38,955 bases of DNA from Acanthaster planci (lineage: Eukaryota > Echinodermata > Asteroidea > Valvatida > Acanthasteridae), in the NCBI RefSeq assembly GCF_001949145.1, contig NW_019091475.1:316497-355451 (forward strand), given 5' to 3'. Shown piece by piece: positions 23,923-33,100 of the stretch. How positions within the stretch are numbered: the stretch's first letter is position 1; each line of letters opens with the position of its first letter. The notes below the pieces were generated by a model. The model saw only the letters and a list, made by a program, of their open reading frames with translations, made no database searches and was not told the origin of the DNA. The translations under genes and the position numbers were made by a program.

Positions 23923-24435
23923 CGAGTCACTAATTTTTGTGACTTGAATAGAGTCATTGTAACGTTGTGACTCAAGTTGAGTCATCGTAAAGTAATGACT
24001 TGAGTCGAGTCATTAGGCAAAAAACTTGGGTCAAGTATTTAGTTTGATTCAGCTCGAGTCCCCAGTATTGGAACACAATACGATAAGTAAGTGAGAGTTA
24101 ATAAGTCATTTTGGGCATTTTTAAATTTAGGTTTCTGCACGTGGTCACACCCCATCTAACTCTTGGTAACAACACATGACATGATCATTATAAGCCGGGG
24201 CTGTAAATCATAGAAATATTTTGTTCGCAATGAAGTTTGCTTCTCTGTTAGGGGGAATCGAGTCTAACTCACAAACTTTCACTCGAGTCAGATCTTCTGA
24301 TGAGGTACTCGAGTCACGTTGAGTCATTTGCGCGCAGAGACTCGAGTCATTTATCCGTCGGGATTCGATTCGAGTCAAGTCGCCAAAAATTGTGACTCGA
24401 GTCGAGCTCGAGTCAAGTCATCGACGGCGAGTCAT
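23923..24435. mobile_element. foldback element made of GAGTC/GACTC words
   Basis: Two arrays of GAGTCA, GACTCA and ACTCGAGTC words (about 23923-24062 and 24265-24435) flank roughly 200 bp of unrelated DNA. The outer parts form an imperfect inverted repeat. The left start CGAGTCACTAATTTTTGTGAC (in two parts 23923-23932 and 23933-23943) corresponds to the reverse complement of 24370-24399, which reads CGAGTCACAATTTTTGG then CGACTTGACTCGA. No ORF for a transposase lies inside. It fits a small non-autonomous foldback or MITE-like element. A self-expanded palindromic minisatellite is the alternative. The words are also AP-1-like (TGAGTCA). Confidence 0.5.
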
Positions 24436-25155
24436 GGTAAATCTCTGGTAAATGGACAGATAATACTCCTCGTGCACGGAAAGAAACAGTTGCAGTCTAG
24501 GTTTTTGTTTCCAGAATAGTCTAATAGATCTAAAACATAATGACGTCACGCTTTGTTTACATGCGTGTTTTGCTATGGGAGCTCGATGGATCGCGTCCCA
24601 CATGGTAAACAACGCGTGCCGTCATTATGTCTGTTGGCCGGTCTATTGGCTCTGGATCCAACTGTCAAATGAGTCTGACTTTTTCACAAACGTCAACCAC
24701 TATTATAACCACCCAAAGAAACGCAATCTTGGGACGAAGACCAGACCACTGTGGAAACATGGCAGGGATGTTTGTGCACCGAATAGCTGTAGAATGCAGC
24801 CCGCTGAACACTTACACAATTTTAATGGTTCACTGGGCTTGGTCAAGGTAACATGCCCGATGCTCAAAGGCAGGCCACTATAACAATCATCGCACAGTCT
24901 AGCGTCTGAAATAGGAAAAGTGTGAGATATACGCTTAGGGAATGATGAGCATTATGCACTTTGCGTTTGAATAATATTTCAACCTGCAACTTTCAAGTTT
25001 ATATTCAGCCATCTTCAAGGTCACCTGCTACCATCGCAGTTTCCTTAAACTCCTCCGAAGGTTATTGATGTAATGGTCTCATACAAACACAAATGGCTGA
25101 GGGGTACTTAACACCTCAGCAAAAATGGAAGTTATAAGAATCATTCGGAGATGTA
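24436..25155. other. non-coding stretch, no gene recognised
   Basis: An open frame at 24575-24883 (+) is unidentified and overlaps a second + frame of similar length. A cAMP-response-like TGACGTCA word lies at 24540-24547. Nothing else can be named. Confidence 0.4.
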
Positions 25156-25389
25156 ATGGAGTATCAGAGTGCTTATGCGGTGCCGATTCCAATTTGTCTT
25201 TCACGCCATGTCACTGACCGCGTTTCGGCAGATAACTTCATTTGGGCCGCGTTCCATGAAGCACTGGACAGGAGATACAAAGCAGCCAGTGGATATGACA
25301 AAGACAAGCATCTTCCCCCATGGTGGGAAGCCGTCAACGACTTCTGTGTTCATTCCTCTCATTACCCAAATATCCTAATTAAATGGCAG
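25156..25389 (+). CDS. candidate coding exon, faintly sulfotransferase-like
   Basis: An ATG in fair context (G at -3 and +4) opens 78 codons that end at a donor-like CAG|GTATAC (25390). An in-frame TAA lies at 25135, and upstream DNA is purine-rich with no good acceptor, so a first coding exon is the simplest model. The peptide is protein-like, with many aromatic residues (FIWAAFHEALDRRY; HLPPWWEAVNDFC; YPNILIKWQ). The WWE...PNIL order recalls the region before the YEDM motif of cytosolic sulfotransferases. The spacing is longer and no PAPS-binding loop is visible, so I leave the function open. Confidence 0.33.
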
Positions 25390-27693
25390 GTATACATGAC
25401 CCACGGGGATTGCCTGTCTGTCAGGTCGATTTCCCCAGGCCCGGGGTCTGCCCATTACCGGACTGCAGGTTTGCGACCTCAATCTCTCCTCACGGTTATA
25501 CCAGTTCAACAAAGTACTTATTAGCTTCTCAGAAGTTGTTACCCCAGCAGAGGAGATACCGCAATCTTAGATCATCTAAAAATGATTCCCCCGATGAGGA
25601 ACATTGGGTTTGGAGGAGGTCACAGAACGCTTGGAACCCCCCCCCCAATGAGAGCCTCCGTTTATTTCAAGTTATTAAGAATGGTTAATAGCAAGTGAAA
25701 TGACTCTCATCTATAAACCGATCGGGGTGACTTTATGTATCTGATGAATTCATTCCATAGCTGTCCTTTATAACTCACTTCTATCAGGGAAGACGTTTTG
25801 CCGAGACTAGGCAGTCTGGTCCAAAACCATTTCGGTATACAGAATGCCGAATAGCTTTGTGGTGTTGACCCTTTATGACATTATTTATTGTTTAAGCTGT
25901 TTTGTTCTCATCATCTGTTTTACTACTTTGTCTCTGTGTTTGGAAATCATATCATAATGATATCCTCTATTTATTTGTTCGTTCCCACTTACATCCGTAA
26001 TCTGTAGACTCCGTCTGGTGCCGCCCCATAGGCGTTGTTATATAGATAGCCTTTTGGTGGAACAATCGTTCGTTACAGGTTAAAGTGGATCAGAATATTT
26101 TAGTGGTAAACTTTCTCCAGCATAATCACAAGAAAGTTGGTCATTATTTTAGTTAATTTTACGCATTTAGAAATTGTCACTCATTATGCGTCTATAACTT
26201 CGATTTTAACAACGAAGTTGGCTGCATTGTCATATCCAGAATAAGTTTTTTCAAACACGCCGCCCTTTGCACAGTACGCAAGGCTTTGTCGAACATGAGC
26301 AGCCCCCCCCCCGGGCCGGACCACTTAGGGTGGACCCGTTCATTCTGCACAAAGTGGCCCGTGTCAAAATGTGCCAGTTCCGCCCCCAGCACTTGACCCT
26401 CGAAATGCGGCACTGTTTCCGATGAACAGTAATCGAACATGAATGCCTTTTCTAACGACAGTTAGAGACAATGCGCCACCCTGGCCTTCACCCCATTTCC
26501 CTCTCCCCTTCTAAAATTGAGCTCCCAGTGGTCTCATTACTCCTTTTAATTTATTTAAGACGATTAATAGACTGTCACCGGTGCACGTAATGCTCATCGG
26601 AATGTCGCCCATTAGTTGTTTCCTTTCTTATTAATTTTTTCCTCGTCCACAATGGCTCTCTGACCATGCCGGACCGTAATTGATGGACTCATTCCCCTTG
26701 GGAGAACCCAGTGCGAGTTGCGGGGGCCGCCGCGCTGAACATCACCGGAGCCTTCTTGGTGCCTAAACATAGAGAAGGGACATTCCCTATGCTCAAAGTC
26801 AGGAACGCTTTTAAGAAGCAAGCGTCATAAGAGTTTTTTCTTTCTTGTAACATCTTTGGTGCTGGTCTTGACTTCATTTCATTTTGTCTCAGCCTATTTC
26901 ACTTTCAAACTGCAACTTTCATCTCCTCTTATTCCTTCCATTTTTCTTATCGTCCGTATCATTCAACAACTCATTTCAAATTTGGCCGGAGTAACCAGTG
27001 GCCAACACAGGCCTTTAGGCCGGAACGCAGTCGACTTCTCTGACAGTTTATTTTGGAACCGACGTCAAAATCAACAGCTCTCCACACTTCAATAGTTGAC
27101 CTTTATCTTCGTGGAAGATAATCCTAGCTAACTTCTGTTTGCATGTGGCCTTATACTCGGTGATTGTGTCTATTTACTCTGAGGATTCAGACATGCGTGA
27201 TGAACTTATAATTGTTATCAAATTGACACCTCGGTGTAACCATAGTGAGGGGAAGGCACGGTAGCTAAGGGGGAAAATCATTCTGAAATGGAGGAATTTC
27301 TGTTACAGGAAGTACCTACGGCAAAACAGAATTATTAGATCCGTGAAAGGTGAGGTGATGAAGCCTACTCTTTCTTTTTAGGTTTTATACTGTTCATCCT
27401 TTCGTCATGAACTCACTGAGCTGAACAGCGAAAACCCAGGTGACTTGTCGTGAGTGCACAACCACAAGTTATAGCAAACTTTTGATTAATTTTGCGATAG
27501 CATCGAAGGACATGGTAATTATGCAATGCAGCAACCATCAATACCCCGTAAGCTACAATATACATGAATTCCACAAAATAAACCATGCATAACAATCCCA
27601 TGCCCTTTCTCTAACAAATGCGCTTGCATAAGCAGTGTTTTACCTGGAATAGAAATATCTACCCTCAGCAAAGTGCGCTTCTGGACGACTGCT
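25390..27693. other. non-coding stretch, no gene recognised
   Basis: Mixed-composition DNA with two 10-C runs (25637-25646, 26303-26312). No named feature. Frames at 26192-26440 and 26612-26821 (both minus) are unidentified. Confidence 0.45.
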
Positions 27694-27755
27694 TGCCTAC
27701 CCTAAGTAAAGTTCATACCCTAGGGTGCTATCTACTGCCGGAATTGGGGTAGGCA
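27694..27755. repeat. 9-bp inverted repeat around a 10-bp palindrome
   Basis: TGCCTACCC (27694-27702) and GGGTAGGCA (27747-27755) are perfect reverse complements, with ACCCTAGGGT (27717-27726) near the middle. The right arm overlaps the 3' end of the minus-strand frame at 27732-28070. It may be a repeat end or a stem-loop at a transcript end. Confidence 0.5.
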
Positions 27756-28070
27756 TGCCTCCATCCCCAAAAATATGTTTTTCAAAATAACAAACAGGTG
27801 ATATAGGGAACGTTTTCGCTTCCCTTCTTTCAAAAAGCGTTTGATTTCTTTAAAAAGCTCGAAAAGTTTAGCCTCGGCCTCACCCCTAAGAAAGGCCTTT
27901 AAAATGTCACATAAAGTCTTTAAAGAAATTTTAAAGGTTTTGGCCATGCAGCAAAATAGTCCCCCCCCCTCCGAAATTGGTTCAGGCTCCACTCCGGTGT
28001 TATCCCGGACCAAGTCTCCAATGTATTTCCCAATATGTTGGAGGGCAGGTTTCCTGACAGTGTTAAACAT
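27732..28070 (-). CDS. open frame for a Lys/Leu/Phe-rich small protein, unrecognised
   Basis: A 112-codon ATG-led frame. Residues 1-34 look like ordinary soluble protein (VRKPALQHIGKYIGDLVRD). Residues 35-41 come from a nine-base poly(G) run. From Met42 the sequence is strongly amphipathic and cationic, with FKISLKTLCDILKAFLRG, LFELFKEIKRFLKEGKRKR and LFVILKNIFLG. On the minus strand a very strong pyrimidine tract plus TTGTAG ends at 28112, 41 bases before the ATG, so it could be the start of a 3' exon. The DNA is internally repetitive (TTTAAAG words), so a decayed repeat is an alternative. No family recognised and no signal peptide seen. Confidence 0.3.
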   Translation of the reverse strand: MFNTVRKPALQHIGKYIGDLVRDNTGVEPEPISEGGGLFCCMAKTFKISLKTLCDILKAFLRGEAEAKLFELFKEIKRFLKEGKRKRSLYHLFVILKNIFLGMEACLPQFRQ

Positions 28071-30499
28071 AGTTACACGAGTTGTTAAATATATTGAAGT
28101 CTATAATATTTCTACAAGGAAAGAAAAAATCCCGTCAAAATAGTTACGGCTTGGGCCACAAGACAAGTGGACGGATGGGCTGAACGAGACACTGGTAAAA
28201 ATGACTGAAGTTTTTGTCATACACCGATAACTCGATCCACGTGAGGAAAAAAATGCAGGTAAGCTCACGCACACTGACTCATTGCAAGGCTTACTGATGC
28301 TGCACAGGTGTCTGCCTTTCCATTGGCTTATACCTGGAATCCCGCTATATGAACCTATTTCATTTTGTATGCGATGAGCTATTGCTGACTCACGAACTGC
28401 ACAGTTGAAAATTCATTCCACAGCCGTCTGTTCATGTGGCATTTCACAGAACCCGTTCGGAACTTTCCTTCGGACTGGTCAAAGTGAACAGGGTATTGTG
28501 ATTCAGATCGACTAAAAGCGCGTGGGAGTAGTAATACCATGACTAAAATAGAACTAGAGTAAAAACTCGACGAAAATCCACAGTTTTTTCAACAGGAAAC
28601 AAAACAACTGCGGTGTCACTGAACGAATGCAATACCTCGTTTCCTCAACCCTGAACAGCAGGACTTTAGTTTTATTATGACCTAATATCAGGTAAAAAAT
28701 GAAGCATCCCGGTGATTTGATAAGTATCTTGCGAAACAGTTTACGAAAGAGAGCTCACAACACAAATATTATTAACAATATCACAAATATCCCGGTGGGG
28801 ATATTTTTCCACAAATCCAGGAAAACGTGCTGAAATTACTGAAGTTATTCAACGTAAATGTGACCAAGATTATTACCAGTGAGCTTTAGACTTAATTTAC
28901 TCTAACACAATACCCCTCTGTTTTTCAGTGTTTGGTCTCTACGTACAACTTCAAGTAGACATCGGTTAAGATGGCCGTGTAATCTCAACATTTGGGGAAA
29001 CCAATTTACAAATGAGTGCAATTATTTTTTGGATAACGCCGCAGGTATGTCAGCGGCCAAAAAAGCTGCAGAAGACAGAAATGGCGACATACATACTACT
29101 AATTGACATTTCCATGTAGACTCGGCCGAAATAGCCCCTACTCGAATTTGACATGATTATTGACGGTAAATGCCAGTGGACGGGACCTAGCGAGTTGCAC
29201 AATCATCGTACAACATGAACTTTCCAACCCGAGGGTACGAAAAACAGACATCAGAAGAAGATATCAAGGCCTTGTGAGAAAAAAGATGACAAAACAGTGA
29301 CCCTATGCAGAGCTAGCTTTGTTGTGTTGACAATACAAACAGAAGATAATCGAACTCCGTGGATATCCTAGACACCACTGGTACAGACTTGCACGAGTTG
29401 TGTTTTGCATGTTACTGTTGGCCCAATGTTAAAGGGATTTTTTCTACAATTATTTTCCTGAAAAGGTTTAATACCTTGAGAGGAATTCAGAAAAGAAAAA
29501 CAAGAATAACTCTTTCTTTGAAAAAAAATAGTAATTACATCACCATCAGGTACATTTTGGCACATTTGATGATTTCAAGTTTCTTTTTATTTTCCTTTTT
29601 ATTCAAAATGAAGAAAACCTCGAGAAGTACCAAAAATGAAAAGGTTCTGTGTTACAAAAATATCATGTTATTTTTTTTGGTCTTCTCTCAAAAGAACTAT
29701 GCTCCAAGTTCCATTCACTTGAGAATTTGTTGGCACAATCCAAACAGAAATGTCCATAGTTCCGGATTACTTTGAAACCTCTTCAAAAGTTTCCTAGTAG
29801 ATTCATACTACTTTTTTTCAAAAATAGTTTTGGCAAAAAAAGGTAACCTAATACATTCAACGGAACGCAAACCATGCAAGGGTAATCTGTCAAAGAGATG
29901 TGGGAGTATTTTCGAATGCATTTTTTTCGACATGACTTCAATTTGTCAACAAGGTGCAAGTTTGGCTCATAGTGTAGGCCTTGCACTATGAGAGTCTGAC
30001 CAACATTGGATCACTACTTCATCTTATGTCATTTTGGTTTGGATTAGGTCGTGTGATTTGTAACTGTACTAAACTCAAACTTTAGAGCATAAACTTTTAC
30101 AGATCTCAAATCATATTAAACATTTTCAAGTTTCTAAGTGTCACTATGCGACGTGTTTTGCTTGATAAAGTGAGTTTTCAAGCAAGGTATGAGACAGGCC
30201 GCGCGGTTGGAGCTGATATCACAAAATTAACAACATTCAATGTTGAACATGTATCCGCAGTCGACAATTTGCGCGTATTAGAAAGAAAACCCGAATTATC
30301 TTGCTAGGAATCCGGATGCAATTTGGTTCAAAGAGTTACTGGGATTAGTTTTTGTGAGACAGTTTTTCCGGGGAGAATTACACATGTCAAGTGCCAAGTC
30401 GATGTGCGAGCGCAAGTATAGCCGAGAGAAAACCGGTCGCACCAAGGGCCCACTTTCGACGACGTGCGTTGTCTGCACGCAGAACTGTCAACTGCCGCC
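28071..30499. other. AT-rich non-coding stretch upstream of KLF2/4
   Basis: No gene is recognised. A 138-codon + frame at 29359-29775 is mostly Lys, Phe, Ile and Asn as expected from A/T-rich DNA and is not called. The rest is AT-rich and unremarkable up to the CpG-richer segment that begins near 30380. Confidence 0.5.
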
Positions 30500-30543
30500 T
30501 GACTCACTCCGACCGGAGCTCTTATATACCCTGCTAAAAATAG
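30500..30543 (+). promoter_or_regulatory. distal AP-1 / TATA / MEF2 module
   Basis: TGACTCA (30500-30506, AP-1), TATATA within CTTATATACC (30523-30528) and CTAAAAATAG (30534-30543) lie within 44 bases in CpG-rich DNA. CTAAAAATAG is a perfect CTA(A/T)4TAG MEF2 site. The TATA-to-MEF2 spacing is almost the same as in the proximal promoter. On the minus strand the TATA reads GGTATATAAG, so the module could also work divergently. An alternative upstream KLF2/4 promoter or an enhancer are both possible. Confidence 0.4.
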
Positions 30544-30725
30544 CCGCGGCTCTCCTCACCAAAACAAACCGGAGCGGCTGATGTACACACAAACGGAAAA
30601 TTTCACACGGGCCAAGAGCTGTGTTGGGGTCAAATGGAGCGCGACAGCGAATGGGATGACTTGGCAGATATGCGCAATCCCCTACAGGGGCTATTAGCAT
30701 GTCCGGGATTCGTTGCAGTGACTTT

Positions 30726-30747
30726 ACGTCGCAGCGGGTTGCGACGT
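30726..30747. promoter_or_regulatory. inverted repeat carrying CRE-like half sites
   Basis: ACGTCGCA and TGCGACGT form a perfect 8-bp inverted repeat around GCGGGT. The right arm continues to GACGTCAC (30743-30750), a CREB/ATF-type site. It sits about 160 bases upstream of the proximal TATA word. Confidence 0.4.
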
Positions 30748-30903
30748 CACATCAGAGAATGAATAGCAGGCCCTTGAACCTATTGTTGAGACATGTTTTA
30801 TTCATGACTACAGCGCTGTGTACAAAATGCCATAGGCACGGAGCTCCGCTCACTACGAGCGCTAGGCTGCAATGAGCCGTCTTGCCTGAGAGCGAGCCCA
30901 GCT

Positions 30904-30959
30904 TATATAGGGGCTAATTTTAGAAATGCAAATAGCTGGGCTTCCAGCCTTGCGATTGG
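30904..30959 (+). promoter_or_regulatory. proximal KLF2/4 promoter (TATA, MEF2, octamer, CCAAT)
   Basis: TATATAGG (30904-30911) is followed at once by CTAATTTTAG (30914-30923), a perfect MEF2 site, then ATGCAAAT (30926-30933), the POU octamer, and ATTGG (30955-30959), an inverted CCAAT. Initiation from this TATA would fall near 30935, giving a 5'UTR of about 200 nt before the ATG at 31133. The spacing and density of motifs are directly visible. Promoter use is inferred from position. MEF2 control of mammalian KLF2 is established and makes the MEF2 word credible. Confidence 0.5.
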
Positions 30960-30974
30960 CTGTTGCGGGCTGGC

Positions 30975-31005
30975 ATGAATGAAACAGCCGGTGGATAGTA
31001 TGTGA
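30975..31005 (+). other. two overlapping short uORFs in the inferred 5'UTR
   Basis: ATG at 30975 opens 7 codons to TAG (30996-30998), and ATG at 30979 opens 8 codons to TGA (31003-31005). They would be in the leader if transcription starts near 30935 and would damp translation of KLF2/4. They are irrelevant if the start site is downstream of about 31005. Confidence 0.3.
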
Positions 31006-31132
31006 TTATATTCCAAAGGCCGGCGGGAGAAACATCAGATCACACTTGAGAGCTTGTCCTAGGTAGTTCGGGCCGACTTTATCTGTTAACCTTCTTGTGA
31101 GAGAAATAAGGAACAATACCTGGATAAAAACA

Positions 31133-33100
31133 ATGGCGCTTACGCTTGGAGACCTGTCACAACACAGCATCCACGGCATGACCAATGATGTAAGTGTTCC
31201 TCTTTTTCATTGTTTTATTTCCACCTCTCTTGTCTAATTTCATCCACAGCACGGTTTTAAAATTGTTCTCCTCATGACTCGTGGCCTCGCATGATATTAT
31301 ATATTCCTGTTTCTACTGATGTTTACGTTATCTTCCCCACGTGTTCTCAAGTTGCTGAATGTGAAACACGCTAAACCACCTCCATGGTGGCTAAATGTAA
31401 TGTTAGACCTGCTGTGCGTCGTAGCCTAAAATAATTTACCTTCAGGTGAAATTATTAAATCTGCTTGTTTTTATTTTCTTCTTTATTAAGACTTGTTATT
31501 TGGGGGTAAACATGATGGAGGACTTCCTTTATTACTATTTAATTAACTGGGTTGCTTTTACTTAAGAAAGTCATGAAAGCGCATGGTTTGCATACAGATT
31601 GACTGGTCAAATGTGATTGCAATGGGCGATACAAGAATAATCTCGTCTGAATCTCCATTAGTACGCCTGGGTATTTGCAGTGTGTTGTGGAGCCACAATC
31701 CACTCTAACTAAAAAGCAACGGCCTCTGTGGTTGATTATGCACTGATTGAAGGGGCATGACGTTTCTAAGACGTCAAACAAACAAATTCCTACGAACCTT
31801 CCTTCGCTTATTGCAGGCTTATGTAAATCCTTCATTCATTCCTATCCACTTGTGGAATTCCCAATCTTGTTTGCTCCAACCGGCTGACAATGCTCCATTG
31901 TACAGTGGTTGCAAAGTCCTCCATGCCAGCCCATTGTTACTGCAAGACCACAAAAGCCTTAATTAAATCACTGGTGACTTGAAGGCAGCATTTTCTTATT
32001 GTCTCTGTACCCCGTTTTCTTCTCTTTGCATTTTACAGATGCTGTGGTCCGAGATGGATGATATCCTCTTGGAGAACTTCTCTGACTACCCGGAGGGCCT
32101 AGAGCAGCCTGGTTTCCCCTTGCTGATGCCCAACGGCCCTCCTCGTCCCGAGACCAGCTCGCCGACTGGCACTGTATCCAGCCTCTGCAGCAGTGATGGC
32201 GGCAGTGCCTGCGTCTCGCCTCCTCCAGCCCTTAGCGAGGAGTATACCGACCTCTTGGACCTGGACTTCATCCTGAACAACACGGTCTACGGCCAGGACG
32301 AGGAGATGCCCATTGGCATCAAGATCAAGGAGGAGCCGATGAGCCCCGCTGGGAGCAGCTGCTGCGGCAGCATGGAGGCACCATCTCCCATAGCCCTGCC
32401 CGAGATGGACAATTTCCTGAACTTGCCCGATATCTCCTTGGAGCGCTTCGCCGGGCCAGATGTGAAGCCTTTCCTGGTGCAGATGCAGCACCATCAGCCC
32501 CAGCAGACCACATTGCACCACCTAGCAACCCCACATCCCCAGCAGCAACAGCAGCAGCTGTCTCCTCCTTGCTCTCCACAGACTGTGCCGGAGCTTCCGT
32601 CCTACGCCGCCCACCACCAGATGCAAGCCAGGCAACACATGCTGATGATGTCCTTCCAACAGCAGCAGCAACAACAGCAGCAGTCGCTGCTGACGCCCCC
32701 AAACACTCCCCCGTCCTCTCCGCTCCTGGATCTGCTCCGCAACACCCCAGCCGACACCAACATGCCTCCCCCTCCGACCCCGGGAGCTCCCCAGATCGTC
32801 CGGAAGAAGGGCCGTCGTGCCTGGGGCCGCAAGCGCACCACCACTCACACCTGCACCAACCCCGGCTGTGGCAAGACCTACACCAAGAGTTCGCACCTGA
32901 AGGCCCACATGCGCACCCACACGGGCGAGAAGCCTTACCACTGCAACTGGAAGGGTTGCGGGTGGAAGTTCGCCCGCTCCGATGAGCTGACCCGCCACTA
33001 CCGCAAGCACACCGGCGATCGCCCATTTCAGTGCCACCTCTGCGATAGAGCGTTCTCACGTTCAGATCACCTGTCATTGCATATGAAGCGCCACATGTGA
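31133..33100 (+). CDS. klf2/4: Krüppel-like factor 2/4 (zinc-finger transcription factor)
   Basis: Coding exons 31133-31189 and 32039-33100 join in phase 0 to 372 residues. Start: ACAATGG is a strong Kozak context and the N-terminus (MALTLGDLS) recalls the MAL start of vertebrate KLF2. Residues 90-98 (DLLDLDFIL) match the KLF2/4 acidic activation segment. IKEE at 115-118 is a SUMO-type site. Gln runs lie at 187-192 and 226-234. SPPCSP (194-199) and LLTPPNT (236-242) resemble FBXW7 phosphodegrons. RKKGRR...GRKR (274-285) is the basic nuclear-localisation stretch. Three C2H2 fingers follow: C291/C296/H309/H313, C321/C326/H339/H343 and C351/C354/H367/H371, ending HMKRHM. Helix residues [16 protein letters not shown] and RSDHLSLH predict CACCC/GT-box binding in the nucleus. 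The finger region is nearly identical to vertebrate KLF2 and KLF4. The finger region alone cannot separate KLF1/2/4/17; the upstream motifs favour a pre-duplication KLF2/4. Confidence 0.95.
31190..32038 (+). other. klf2/4: KLF2/4 intron 1 (849 bp, phase 0)
   Basis: Donor GAT|GTAAGT at 31190 and acceptor TTGCATTTTACAG| ending at 32038 behind a long pyrimidine-rich tract are both near-ideal. The intron separates a 19-codon first coding exon from the rest. Reading the large exon upstream without splicing gives a 20-residue extension that starts at a TTG inside the intron, which is not a credible start. Confidence 0.93.

Noticed and set aside
29359-29775. 138-codon + strand frame
   Set aside because: Composition follows A/T-rich DNA (Lys, Phe, Ile, Asn runs), with no splice context or recognisable motif.
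31979-32038. Upstream extension of the large KLF2/4 exon as an alternative N-terminus
   Set aside because: It starts at TTG, contains the pyrimidine tract and ends at the acceptor. The spliced MALTLGDLS start matches the family.
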